From: Cryptococcus deneoformans JEC21 | Taxonomy: Eukaryota; Basidiomycota; Tremellomycetes; Tremellales; Cryptococcaceae | Assembly: GCF_000091045.1 (NCBI RefSeq) | Contig: NC_006680.1 | Span: 517,001 to 581,000, forward strand | Reading direction: 5' to 3' | Length of the DNA: 64,000 nt | Shown here: piece by piece, positions 45,250 through 56,783 of the stretch | How positions within the stretch are numbered: position 1 is the first letter of the stretch | How the letters are laid out: each line of letters opens with the position of its first letter | Notes under the pieces: generated by a model | Told to the model about the DNA's origin: nothing | Databases searched by the model: none | What the model saw: only the letters and a program-made list of their open reading frames with translations | Made by a program: the position numbers and the translations under genes

Positions 45250-47271
45250 ATGTCTTTCTACGACCACCACCACTACTGCCAGCCAGGCTATGGCCGCTTT
45301 TCCACCTACTCCCCTCTCGGCCACCAACCTTCACCCGTCAACATGTTTGCCACCCCAACTCCTTCGTACCCTTCCTTTGCTACTCAGCCCGACTATTACT
45401 CTCTCGAGGAGGAAGAGCGTGCTGCTTTAGTTCATCTTCAGACCATTCAACGTCGTCGTCAAGCTATGGAAGAGGCACGAGCTCGTGAGGCAACTATCCG
45501 CGCTCATGCTCAAGCTCAGCGAGAGGCTGCCATCAGAGCCGAGATCGCCAAGCGTATCGCCAGAGAACAAGCTCTGCACGCTCGTCGTGTCGAAGAAGAA
45601 AGGAAGAAAAGGGCTTATCTTGAGCTTGTCGAGAGAAAGAAAGCGGAAGCAAGAGCTCTCAGGGAAGCTCAGTACCTTCAAGCTCAGAGAGAACGCGCCA
45701 TCAGGTGTCCCAAGAGGTTAGTCAACTTACATATCGTATGTTCATTACTTCAAACGCTGACTTTTAGTCCTAGATGCTGCCGAACGGTTACTCCTCGTCA
45801 ATCCCCGGCCACACCAGACTTTGATGAGGTCAATGCTCTATTTGGTGCTCTTCTCGGCATCGCCGTTAAAGAAGACTGTGATGGCGAGTCCGAAGTTAAG
45901 CCTTGTTGCAAGCCACAGCCAGCTGCCGTCGCTAGTCCCCAACCCAAGGCTGAGTCTAAACCCCAGCCCAAACCCGAAACCAAGCTAGAGTCCAAGCCAG
46001 AGGTTAAGTCTGAGCCTACTTCAGCATCTACTACCAAATCTGCCACATCTTCCCCATCCTCATCTGAAGAGGCTTCACTCGACTTGAACAAGCTCCTCAA
46101 TCAATTCCTTGGTCTTCAGATTGAGCCTTTGTCCTCAGACGCCTCTACCTCTACGGCTTCCAAGTCAAATAAGGTTCCCAAAGGCTTGAACGAGTTCCTT
46201 GCTCAATTCGGTCTTGTCTTTGAGCCCGAAGAACAAATTGCTGAGAGGAGCTGTGAGGGTACATGTGCCGACAAGTGTCAATGTAATGCGACCGACAGCT
46301 GCGGGGGTTCATGCAAGAAGAGTAAGGGCAAGCAAGTCGCTGAGGGCGAGAAGAAGCCAACTCCTGCTTTGACCACCAGCAAAGCTCCCACTACTGCCTC
46401 TACCGACGATGCTGTCCCCGCTCCTGACCCGTCCACATCGCTTTCTGCTTTGCAAGACATCGAACGTCAGCTTGATGCTCTTCAGTCCGGTTTCACTTTC
46501 CCCGAGCGTCTCTCTTTCGCCCACTCTGTGCCCGGTGCCCATGCTCCTCCTTTGCTTTTCAACCGACTCAACTCCGCCTACCATGCTCAGACCAATGCTC
46601 TCTTGCAGTTACTCCTTCAAGCCGACTCTATAGTTTCCAACGGTGAAAGTCAGGTCAGGCGAAAGAGAAAGGAGCTTGTCAAGAAGGTCGAGCACGAGAT
46701 CCAGAAACTCGAGAAGCAAAGAGATGAAAAGTGGGAAGAAGTTAGGAAAAGGCGACTGGATGGTGAGGAGAGTGAGCCCGAAGATGATGACAGGTCATGG
46801 AGCGAATCTTCTTCTGAAAGCGGCAAGGATATTCAAGACTGTGGAACGGTCGATGAGAATGGAGAAGTCAAAGAGGTTCCCTCAAATCAGCCCGCCGCCG
46901 GCTCCACCGCACGCGTTGTATCTGCTTTCGACGGGCCCACAGCGTCTACCGCCGCTGTAGTTCCCCAATCTTCTGAATCTTTCACTTCTGTCGAAGACGC
47001 CATAACAACTCCAGCCAATACTTCTGAAGAAGTCCCTTCCACCCCTGTCGGTGAGCAAGAACAAGAAGGATCCTGCGACGTTCCTGCCGCTACCGTGCAG
47101 TCCCACCAGTCACCAGCGGAGTCCGAACCTGCCGCTATTCATGCGTCTACCCCTGTTTCTCCAGTTCACCACCCTGTAACTGTCGAAGATGCCGAGGATG
47201 AGGCTGATAAGAAGGAAGAAGGTAAGAAGGAGAAGCAAGAAGCGAAGGATGAAGGTTACGAAATGATCTAA
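45250..47271 (+). CDS. BAG-domain Hsp70 co-chaperone, paralogue B
   Basis: Exons 45250-45716 and 45768-47271 give 656 residues. The in-frame intron (51 nt) has GTTAGT donor and TTTTAG acceptor, giving a RCPKSPRCCRT junction. Same plan as paralogue A: Tyr/His/Pro-rich head, Arg/Glu coiled coil (EEEERAALVHLQTIQRRRQA onward), disordered Pro/Lys-rich middle, then FTFPERLSFAHS, PPLLFNRLNSAYHAQ and ALLQLLLQADSIVSNG..QVRRKRKELVKKVEHEI. B is 250 residues longer: it has KPQPKPE repeats, two LDLNKLLNQFLGLQ/LNEFLAQFGL helices, and a six-Cys cluster (46252-46314). It ends in an acidic EDEADKKEEGKKE tail. Probably a stress-induced nucleotide exchange factor for Hsp70. Confidence 0.78.
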   Translation: MSFYDHHHYCQPGYGRFSTYSPLGHQPSPVNMFATPTPSYPSFATQPDYYSLEEEERAALVHLQTIQRRRQAMEEARAREATIRAHAQAQREAAIRAEIAKRIAREQALHARRVEEERKKRAYLELVERKKAEARALREAQYLQAQRERAIRCPKRLVNLHIVCSLLQTLTFSPRCCRTVTPRQSPATPDFDEVNALFGALLGIAVKEDCDGESEVKPCCKPQPAAVASPQPKAESKPQPKPETKLESKPEVKSEPTSASTTKSATSSPSSSEEASLDLNKLLNQFLGLQIEPLSSDASTSTASKSNKVPKGLNEFLAQFGLVFEPEEQIAERSCEGTCADKCQCNATDSCGGSCKKSKGKQVAEGEKKPTPALTTSKAPTTASTDDAVPAPDPSTSLSALQDIERQLDALQSGFTFPERLSFAHSVPGAHAPPLLFNRLNSAYHAQTNALLQLLLQADSIVSNGESQVRRKRKELVKKVEHEIQKLEKQRDEKWEEVRKRRLDGEESEPEDDDRSWSESSSESGKDIQDCGTVDENGEVKEVPSNQPAAGSTARVVSAFDGPTASTAAVVPQSSESFTSVEDAITTPANTSEEVPSTPVGEQEQEGSCDVPAATVQSHQSPAESEPAAIHASTPVSPVHHPVTVEDAEDEADKKEEGKKEKQEAKDEGYEMI

Positions 47272-47538
47272 TATCATTACAAGAAAGAAAATGTTGGTAC
47301 AATATTTTAATGGAAGACTTTTTGTTCGTATACATATAGCGTAGAAAACCATGGAAATAATGTAGTGTAGTCAATGTATAGTCGTTATGAACCACTGACA
47401 CAGTTTTTTGAGTCACTCCATTGGTGTCAATCCACAGTCCTAAGGAGATGGGATGAATGATCTTGAAGATGATTGATATTCATGCAAAGGTTCCAAAAAT
47501 GTTGCACACGGGATACTGGTCAGTCTAACAAAATTTAA

Positions 47539-50500
47539 TCATCCTTGTATTCCTTCGTCCAACTCATAGTCGAAGGTCGCCGTCCGTCTGTCCTGCCCTC
47601 TGATACCTCTCCAACGCTCCAAAGCAGCTCCGTAAGCCCAAGTGGCCTTTGATCTTGTCCACTCCAAGCCTTCTTCCAATGCAATCTCCAAGCCATGGCC
47701 TCTCTCATCGTCTACCGTCCATTCTGTATCCCATCCATTAGACTGGGCATACGCAGGATGAGATGGTGTGAGTGGTGTATGGGTTGAACGAGATCGATGA
47801 TGTGCCTCGGAAAGTTCGTGACGCAAGACGTCTTTCACGGTCACAAGCCCAGTGAGTCGACCTTGGTCGGACACGAGAATGACGCGAGGTCTTAAAAGGA
47901 GCATTAACGGCAGGGCTCTAACGTAGTGGGAACTGATACTCACCCCATACGCCTGAAAAGCTGCATTACAAGTTCCAATGGCATTTTTGGTGCTACAGTC
48001 AGCGGTATCTTGACCACCGTATTGTCAGACTCCGATCACCCTTTTCAAGTTCGTACTCACATCATCGACATACTGCCCAAAGTCGACATGAGATATTTCA
48101 CTTCCATTATCTTCTCTATTCTCAGCGCCCGTATTCACAGTCATTATCCCCCCTTGGCTTGGTATAAGAATATCTGGCCTTTCTAGAAGCTCATGAGCAT
48201 CCTCTGGGATAGCCCTAATGCATTGGAAAGTACAGGTCGTGTTGAAAGATAAATTTCGTACGCGACGAGTTTTTTCAAGAGCAATACGAAGCTCATTTTT
48301 ACGAACAAAGCCGACAATGGTTTGATCCTCATGGCTCTTGACAACTGGGAATCCTTGGTAATTTGTGTGTTGGACAATATCGACTACACGCTCATCAGGC
48401 GCTGCAATTTAAAAGCTATCCGTGTTCGCTTACCAACATGATTCAAGGGCACACCTGTCGCCTCTAATATGATGAGATCCTTTTTCATGACATTGGCGAC
48501 TAGGCAAACAGGACTTTAACATCGGCATTTACTGAATAAGGGTGGTGCGACTCACTAGGCTCAATGAACGCGTGGTCCGTTGGGTCCTCTTTATCTTCTT
48601 TCTCCAAGAAAGGATATCCATTAAACTTAATCATATGATCGGAGATACCTCCACCACCAAACTGGTCGCTGACGGCCTTGGTAACCAGAAGAACAATCTA
48701 GATAAAGGGGTGAGCGTATACATCTCGAATATAATCTGAAGTGTCTCACCATAGCAGGCAGGATATAGGTCAAAGCGCCTGTGAGTTCAAACATGATGAC
48801 AACGACGGTTACAGTTAATCTGGTGATTCCTCTGCGTCGTTTATCAGCGACGAAATCAGCAGTTCATAAACGTGACCTGTACTTACCCCATTGCTGCCGC
48901 TGCTCCCAAAAATGCATATGTACCCGGCGTGATACACGGCGCGTCAGGAGCACAAGCAGCAAACCACGGAGCAGAAGGGTAGGAGCTTTGTTGTTTGCGT
49001 TGTCAGTCGCTAAAACCCTTGGATAATCATCGATAGCTCACTTATACATTGCCTTGACCAAAATACCAATCATTCGCCCAAATGTGGCACCGACAGCCAT
49101 TGATGGGACAAATATACCGGCGGGAACTTTACAACCGTATGAAACGATGATGAAGACTGTTCGGATGATAGTCGCTAGTAAAAGGGAGTTGACCATGCGC
49201 CATTGTGAAGATGCCCTATAGGTACGGTGAGTAAAGACTGCACTACAAGGCCTACCGCAAAAAGCAACACCCACTGGCAAAGACCGTTATAATCACCACC
49301 ACCTTCACACTCTCTAAACAACACTGACAACATCTCAGTCATATCAATACGTAAAAAGCCGTTCAGATATCCGATAATGGCAGTGATAGAGGCCAAGGCC
49401 ACTGCCTCGAAAATGCCATGTCCACTGAGGTGCTTGCGACGGAAAGAGGCCATTTGAACGTTGAATTTTATCACAAAAGCACCATATAGACCCTATAGCT
49501 TTCATTTAGCTTATATGGCGGAATGGAGAGGCGCGGTTGCCGGCTTACACCAAATATACCAATCAAAATGTATGCAGGAATCTCAAAGTAGTGCCAGTCA
49601 CGGTCGTACGAAACATTGAAAATGACCAGCTTCCCAGTTCGGAAGGGATCCATTGACTGCGATGTGACACACCATCAGAAGGTACTGCAACGGGAGACAA
49701 AGATATGACGTACAGCCAAAGTGAAAGTTGCTACCAAAGCGCAGACAAAACTTCGCCACATAGTCCTATTGGAGTAAGTCTGATTCATTTCCTAAAGCCA
49801 CAGGATTAGCCAGCTAGCATCTTCATAGTCTGATCGCACGTACTTCAATTGAGAAAAGGACACCGCCGATCGGTGAGCCAAAGGCTACGGCTACACCCGC
49901 CGCGCTTGAAGCAGTAACGATTTCACGCATCTTCACTTTGAAAGGTGGATGAGTACATACCGGGACAAGTAAAGTCATAACTTACAATGACTGCGCTCAT
50001 AACGGCTAAACCATTTTGCGACGACGTTACCCACGCTACAAGCTACATGGACTGAAGGCCCTTCTTTTCCAACCGCTAGACCTGAAGCGATGGCTAACGG
50101 CTACACGATCCGGATCAGCGATGGAGGTTAGTTAATCTTCAAGGCTAACTCTTACCAAAGTCAGTCCTTTGATGAAAAAAGTCTCGACACTCAAGAAGCC
50201 GTTGATAATGAACCCGCCCAAGATGCATTTGATCTCCGAGATACCCGATCCTGCAGCATAAGGAGCAAAGTTCTTCACCAAGTATGCAGCTGCGAAAGAG
50301 AATGCAGCCTTAATGCGGTAGACTTTGTTAGCACAAGAGAAACGGTTGCTGGCTGTGAATAGATACTTACAGCAAACAGCACATATGCAATCCATTGAAA
50401 TGGTTCCACTCCGCCCCAGTTCTTCCATTCGGCACACGCTTCCATCTCATCTGAAACCTCCAAACAACAGAACTTCCGGGTAAGCCACCATCCCGTAGTA

Positions 50501-51133
50501 CAGTGGCCCATCTTGATGTCCGAGAGCCATGTTGTTATGATGGATATGAGTGCTGCGCTGACACCAATTATGACGCCTACAGGACGGTCATTATCGGGGG
50601 AACTCTAGAATGTTTTAATACACACCGACAAGTGAAATCACCACGTAAGCCTCTCCCTCTTCCAAGGCCCTACGTATCAACCTCCACAGATGGCCTACGG
50701 CGCCATCACTACGATCCAGCTGAGCTATAATTCGACTCCGAGGAGCCTTGTTTTGAAATGTCCGTTCATGTAATGAATCTTGAATCCAATCTGGTGTGAC
50801 AGTGTTAGAGTTATTCGTAGAGGAGAGGATGCACGATGCACTTGCCTACTGTGCTAAAATCTTCATATCGTCTATGGAAAATGGGTCAGCGTTGTCATCA
50901 TCAACTGGCGGATACCACACCTAATAAGATCCAGTTCTTCTTCGTCTTCGAGCTTAGAGTTTCTTTCAAGCGGGTCGCCTTGGGAGCTTCGGGGAGAGCG
51001 TGGTGCTTGTCCACGTATTCTAAGTTCATCCTCTGACTGCTGCCGAGGCATGCTTGGTGTTCGCCGTGGGCTGTCCGTAGCTCGCTGGGTATAGATGCAT
51101 AGAGGCCATTCACAAGTTGCTGCTCCCCTCATG
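47539..51133 (-). CDS. CLC-type chloride channel/transporter
   Basis: Many-exon gene (about 20). N-terminal cytosolic part starts [12 protein letters not shown] and is Arg/Ser-rich, then [11 protein letters not shown] and a [16 protein letters not shown] segment lead into the first helix. CLC signatures: [16 protein letters not shown] (the GSGIPE-like anion site, with S and I/S in place of the usual P), [16 protein letters not shown] (GKEGP filter motif), [19 protein letters not shown] (gating-region motif) and [16 protein letters not shown] (GxFxP filter motif). The C-terminus carries CBS-like segments ending [17 protein letters not shown]. Fungal CLCs (Gef1/Clc1 type) acidify endosomes and support copper loading. 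E in GKEGP suggests proton coupling is possible. The intron 50791-50845 has a GC donor. Exon limits in the 3' third were not all resolved. Confidence 0.92.
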
Positions 51134-51733
51134 TTCCGCGGCCGCCACGCGCCCGATTCAGGAACAACAGCATCGATCTGAGACCCCCAAGTCACGTGAC
51201 CCACAACCAGAAACAAACAATAGACAAACCACAAATATTCATTTTTCCACTTTATCCCATACTGGCTTGCTCAGCCTCAATCCTTCGCTTTCACACAACG
51301 ACCAGCTCATCATTGATCGTTTCTGGCACGACTCATCTTTTTCCAAGCATTTGTCTTCTCTGTGCTGCTTTCGTGACATCAAGGCAGCTTCACGCTTTGT
51401 ATACTTTTAAAGATATCAGATAAGGTGTGGTGGTGAGCGAGTTGTACGTATAGTCGAGGAAGGCCATTGTGTTGTTGGTCAATGATTGGATAAGACGCAA
51501 CCAAGAAATCTCGCCGACTATCGATTGTTCTCCACGTATCATCCCCTCGGTGCAGGCTGTATGCCAGCTCTTCCGACGTATATTAGAACGGTACGCCGCT
51601 TTTCTTGTTGAATAATCATCGGGGAGGCACCATGGTTGTCGATACCTCTTGATTATTAAACCGTTGTAGAGCTAACGCAAACGGCTGTTCATAGGCAATT
51701 AATCCAAAGGACCTTGGATTAACAATACAAGCA
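51134..51733. promoter_or_regulatory. Divergent CLC-PNUTS promoter with E-box
   Basis: 600 bases between divergent starts. A GTCACGTGAC palindrome sits at 51191-51200, about 60 bases before the CLC ATG. The remainder has no supported ORF. Confidence 0.45.
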
Positions 51734-54700
51734 ATGTCAGATCAACGAAAAGACGCTGCCGCTGCATGGGAACGTTTGTTGAGTAACGGTTCCGTATCAC
51801 TGCCACCGGATATTCTAGAAGCCGTACGGAGGCAACATGTAGTGCCGCGTACGCCATTGGATAACCAAAACCTGCAAAATTGGTCTCCGTTTCTCCAGCG
51901 GCAGCCAATGGCTCAGCAAGGTAGGTGGGGTTGGTACCCGTTGTATTTTATTGTCAAGCCAAGCAATGGAATGGAATCACTTCGTGAGCTATGGGCGTAA
52001 TGTCTTTGAGCATGTGTGTCATATGTACATGATCGTTCAACTCGTCATTTCCCAACAGTTGTTGCTGCTCGGGAAGGTTCGACTTGTGATATCCTACGGT
52101 TGCAGTCAGGAGAGTTCGGCGGACAGCTGCTGCGCCGAAGTTGAAGCGTAAGAGTTCATGCCGGGTTTTGAGGAGCCTGAATTTGATCCCGCCATGTCGC
52201 TTTGCGCTTTCCAGGTCACGTGACCTGTAAAGCGGGATGTGTGGCGCGTCGCGTCCGGACGGTTTGTTGTTGAGGCAATGAAAAAATGTCTTCCCTCGGT
52301 TCGTCGCGGCGGGACCAAAGCTGCATTGCTTGTGCTCGGTGTACTGGGCATATTCTGATATCTCTGAAGAATTGCTGACAATGTCTGCCCCTTATAGATC
52401 CTGCAGCTTCCATCGCTGGACATGCAACTCCTCAACAAATTTCTAATGCATTGGAGTTACCGCAAGGAACACACATGTTGCACTCAGCAAACCCACCTCT
52501 TTACTCTTCTATACAGCCTCCGACAAGGTAGGTTCCAAATGCGGCCACCAAAGTAGAGTAAATATTAACAATCTATATAGCCAACATCCAGGTCTTACTC
52601 ATCATACCTTTCAGAGCTCAATAACCAACCTTCCTCAATCCGTTAATCCGGCTCTTTTGAGCATTGCTCAACCATTACCTACTGGAATATCCAGTGACCC
52701 GCCCTTTATATCTCAAGCTTCCCTTCCGCCGTTTCCGCAGCAAGAGAGAACACAACTTCCGTTTGTACAGCCTCTGTACGCTCACAAGCGCCCTAGTAAT
52801 TCTCCTTTACCTACGTCTTCAGCAGTCAAGAAACAAAGGACTGTGGAGGTTGTGGACCTTTCTCAGTCACCCCCAGCTAACTCGCAACATCCGTTAACGT
52901 CCGCCGCGAGTCAGTCATCAGTCGACAGTAGACAGGCACGTTCGCCTTTAAAGCAGGCAACTGGGCCACCACCAACCACTCAGGGCACTTTGGATCCGTA
53001 CTTGGCCGCACCAGGTGAAAATGGGCATTATCAGGCTTTTACAGGCAAACATATACCGCCACCGTTTTCACATGAACCTTCGGTTGAGGAAGCAAAGAAA
53101 GCCGAAATCAGCAACGGAGCTGTGGCAAGTAGCTCTAAGTCGGTACCTTCCAAGGCTCTCCCTGCTCCCAACTCTATCGTTGATATGTCCACAATTCGTT
53201 CTCTCATCAATACAGAGATTCTCAAGAAGAGCAATAGCCCTGGGTCGCTTTTCAAGCATCTAAGAATGCGCGGAGAAGATGATAAGGAGCCCCCTTCATT
53301 CACCCCCAACCCTGATGAACTTCTAGAAATCCTTAGTCAATTACGGGACCATGCTCCCGGAGCTTACTTGGCCAAAATGGCAGATAATGATAGATATGTA
53401 CAAGTGTGGCAAAGATGGTTAAAGCAATGTCGTAAAGAACCTGAAATTTGGGAAAAAGTTATGGTACCATTGCTGGAGGTGGGTTTAAGAGTTTACGTCT
53501 CTAGGACGCCCATTGATAAATTCGTTAGGTTCTTTCACGGACGGAAATGCCATTAGAAACTGCAAAAGAGTATGGTTTGAACAAACACGCAATGAGTCTG
53601 CCTCCTCTGGCAAAGAAGAAAAGTAAGTTTATCTTGTAATGTGCTCGCCGTCACTGAACAGCGATTACAGATCTCTCTAGCGCGGATGCCATTCAGACAG
53701 CTTTCGACAAATATTCGAAGTACCTCTTAGCAGTACACAAACGACATCAAGAAGCCAATGCTAAGGCGAAAGAGAACAAGTCGACTGAGTCCAGCAATGC
53801 AGGTACGCTGTCACATTACTGCATAGGAGCCTGTTTGACGCTTTATTCAGGTACTAAAAGAAAGGCCGATCAAGTCATCAAGGACGACGGCAAAGTCAAG
53901 GAAGAATCCTCTACCAAACGTCCAGCGATCAAGACCTCCAACTCATCTACCAAAGCTTCTTCTGTCTCTGGCACGCCCAAGTCCTCAACAAAATTATCTA
54001 CTGTTTCCGATATGTCGTTCTTCTCTGCTCCTGCTGCATCGCAAACTCCGAAACCTAAACCGAAACCCACCTCGTCTTCTTCAAAACCTATAGCTTCCCA
54101 GGCATCAGCTGTGTCGTCATCTGCCAAAAGCTTTACTCTTGGTAATTTCCTGGCCACTATGAACAATAAGCAAGGTACTGCTCAGAATCCGACCACTGAA
54201 ATCAAGAAAGAGTCTAAAGAGCCGAGATATACTACGAAGGGCAGGTTAATAAGATCGGTCAGATGGAAAGAGGACGCACAGTTGGAAGACGTTCGAGAAT
54301 TTTCGCCGGCTGCGTGGGAGAAGGAACTGGTTAGTACCTGGTCGAGCACTACCACCCGCCAAGATACTGACTCCTTACCTGTGCAGATGGGACACGGACC
54401 AAAAGTCAGTGTTCATGAGTTGGACATGCAAGAAGGTGCGATGTTGGCGATGAACCGAAACAGGGGAGATATCGATTGGTATGAACCTACTAGTAAGCAT
54501 AAGTCTTATCTGAAACTTCAATTTTGCTGACTTCAAACAGTGTATCTTGAAAAACCATCCAATTTCCCAATAATCACTGAAGAAGTACAATACCAGCTGG
54601 AGCGTGAGCGTGGTATCCTATCCGTACAGTATCTCGCTGGCGAGGTGATTCCTGATCCCGTCGAGGACAATGTTCGCACTGTGGAGGAAGATGAGAGTAC

Positions 54701-55218
54701 TCGGCGTATGAACCCTGCTGTTGTCGCTGAAGACTCTCAGAAGAGCATAATGTTAGAATCCGCTCCGACTGCAACTTCTGTCCAGTCATTGTTGGCCAAC
54801 CTTCAGGGCATACCCTTACAACAATCTCATATTCACGACCAGCCACATTACTCCGGAGCTGGTCAACCTGCAATGGCTTTCACTGCCAACCCCGCGACAG
54901 CTTTTCCGGCCTATTATGCAGAACAGCTTTCTACCGGATGGGGGGCACCGCCAGTTCCTGCCTCGTCCACTGCAGGTGTTGAGCAATATTGGGAGCAACG
55001 GGATCCGTATGACCATTCGCAATCAAGTTCGAAAGGAAAAGGAAAAAAGAAGAGAGGCTCTTGGCAGATAGAAAAGAAGGGGACAAAAACATGCCAGTAC
55101 TGGCTTCAGGGAGAGTTAGTTGTCCTTTATATGACGGACGGATCCAAGCTGACGTGCTGAATTTTGCAGCTGCAAATATGGGGACAGCTGCCACTTCGCC
55201 CACACTACCGACTTATAG
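51734..55218 (+). CDS. PNUTS/Ppn1-like PP1 regulatory subunit
   Basis: Nine exons: 51734-51920, 52398-52527, 52581-53478, 53529-53622, 53671-53802, 53851-54329, 54387-54492, 54541-55114 and 55170-55218; 882 residues. Domain order matches PNUTS: a disordered N-terminus, a TFIIS N-terminal (LW)-like helical domain (DNDRYVQVWQRWLKQCRKEP, then VLSRTEMPLETAKEYGLNK), a PP1-docking RSVRW motif followed by KEDAQLEDVREFSP, and a C-terminal CCCH finger (CQYWLQGDCKYGDSCHFAH). PNUTS-PP1 dephosphorylates RNA polymerase II and Spt5 at termination, within or near CPF. The first intron (51921-52397) is 477 nt, about eight times the local norm, and holds a 16-bp palindrome. Confidence 0.85.
52212..52227. promoter_or_regulatory. 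16-bp palindrome with CACGTG core inside PNUTS intron 1
   Basis: CAGGTCACGTGACCTG is a perfect inverted repeat centred on an E-box, within the unusually long first intron. It matches the E-box in the upstream promoter (51191-51200), so an intronic enhancer or second promoter is possible. Confidence 0.45.
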
Positions 55219-55441
55219 TGACTTATGACTGGGTCATGGAAATGGATTGTATTTTATCATAGTCGGATTGGGTGACTTCATGTGTTTAACGAGTTATGTA
55301 TTCTGCTATCATGGATTCTCAATGGTAGCGTGGCTGGTAAAAGAAGTACAGTTCCGCTTTCTGCCTTTTTTGTTTTGTTTTTGCATTTGCGCCTTTGAAG
55401 GTTATTGTAAAAATAGAATGTCTACTGTTCATCGCGGTCTC

Positions 55442-56122
55442 TCAGACCAACCTCCCCTTGGCTTCTGTGACCCTTTTCTTCATCTCTTCTCGCGGACCGC
55501 CGACAATTCCAACGTTATCCTTGTGCAAGTCGATCCCCTCAGCTGCTTTCTTAATACTTTCCGCTCCATTGTCCACAGATGTCCCAACACCCTTGAATTG
55601 ATCAATGATTGTTGACGCCCTCTCGTTCAAGGCATCTGCGAGTTCTTCTCCCTTCTGGACCATCTGACCAGTCGAACCGTTCTCGCCTAAACGGTCAACC
55701 ACGCTGCGACCGACTTCCACAACCTCTTTGCCAATAAGCTCCCAATCAGACTGTCGGACATTCCCAATGAACGACACAAGGGTGTCGTTCCACCGTTGCC
55801 GAAGCACCTGAGAAAAAGAAGGTGGGGGAGGTGAAGTTGACGAAGGACCGATGAGAGCGGCTTGGGCTGGAGGAATAGTGGGATCAAACGAAGCGTTCAA
55901 GAGATTCGAAGAAGAGTGAAGGCTGGTATAAATGACGGTTAATCAGAGAGTCAGATCATCCGCTAATTACTTGCCATGCCGAGGATCATAAAGCGAAGAA
56001 ACTTATGGGACTTACTCAGACCGCAACGAGGCGGTAGTCTGCGTCAAATGCGCAGAAAGGGTGTAGTAAACAGCAGCAGCTGTAAGGACGCCGGAACCCG
56101 TGCCGAGGACGAAGCCAGACAT
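55442..56122 (-). CDS. MIC12: MICOS complex subunit Mic12-like
   Basis: Exons 56122-56016 and 55922-55442 give 195 residues. The N-terminus MSGFVLGTGSGVLTAAAVYYTL is a single Gly-rich membrane helix, as in Mic12/QIL1. LNASFDP and WNDTLVSFIGNVRQSDW with a long amphipathic region after it fit fungal Mic12, which links Mic10 and Mic60 at cristae junctions of the inner mitochondrial membrane. The C-terminus is a predicted coiled coil (EELADALNERASTIIDQFKG). No presequence is needed. Convergent with the PNUTS gene, 224 bases from its stop. Confidence 0.75.
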
Positions 56123-56293
56123 AATAGCGCGTGTATTTTTTCGGTGGATGCGTTGCAATCTGCAGAGACAATGACGAGTGTGGTGGTGGATTGATATGAA
56201 TGACAATAATCACATATAATGGCCGAAAAACGACCGAATTTGCGTAAAAGATCCTAGTAGAGTTCATGCCCCCCCCGCCGACATGTATGACAC

Positions 56294-56396
56294 GGCGAGA
56301 TGTGTGAGTGGTCTAAACAGCTGTCTTAAGGTAATCGTTGTATTACGTAAGCACCGGCAGTCCGTAAGGGCGTGGGTTCGAATCCCACTCTCGTCA
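56294..56396 (+). tRNA. tRNA-Leu (AAG) with intron
   Basis: Acceptor stem GGCGAGA (56294-56300) pairs with TCTCGTC (56389-56395), discriminator A. D-stem TGT/ACA, anticodon stem CTGTC (56321-56325) with GGCAG (56356-56360), anticodon AAG at 56328-56330, an intron of about 23 nt starting after position 37 (about 56332-56354), a class II variable arm (TCC.GTAA.GGG), and T-arm GTGGG TTCGAAT CCCAC. The long variable arm and anticodon give leucine. Confidence 0.85.
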
Positions 56397-56400
56397 ATTC

Positions 56401-56412
56401 TTTTGCTTTTTT
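56401..56412 (+). terminator. Pol III terminator of tRNA-Leu
   Basis: TTTT (56401-56404) and a run of six T (56407-56412) follow directly after the tRNA 3' end, as expected for RNA polymerase III termination. Confidence 0.7.
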
Positions 56413-56783
56413 CTTTTGTTGGCTCCTCATCTTTTGTTGGCTCCTCACACCATAATTCCCGCCATCAGAACGCCGTATTTCGCCATACTCAATATACGCT
56501 CTTATAAATACTTACACAGTCACAGTGATGAGTCAATTCAATGAGGAGTTCATATACACCTCTAGTTTCCATCGTTTGATGGTGGATTTTGGAATACAAG
56601 ACACTGGTGGAATGGCATGCTTGCTGCTGAGCTTGATTGTTGTAGTACGTACGTAGATACGGGTCCCAATGTTGTCGTCGTTTTTATAGTACGCGCATAA
56701 CGCTTGGTAACAATCGACATGACAGTAGATAAGAAGCCGTGGTGAAACTCAAAAATGATGTTATTCTGCTAATACCTAGAGTA
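56413..56783. other. Intergenic
   Basis: Nothing supported between the tRNA and the stop of the membrane-protein gene at 56784. Two tandem TTTTGTTGGCTCCTCA copies lie near 56413-56447. Confidence 0.5.

Noticed and set aside
52106..52423. 105-codon antisense ORF in PNUTS intron 1/exon 2
   Set aside because: Starts inside a coding exon of PNUTS, low-complexity product, no promoter or motif; probably chance.
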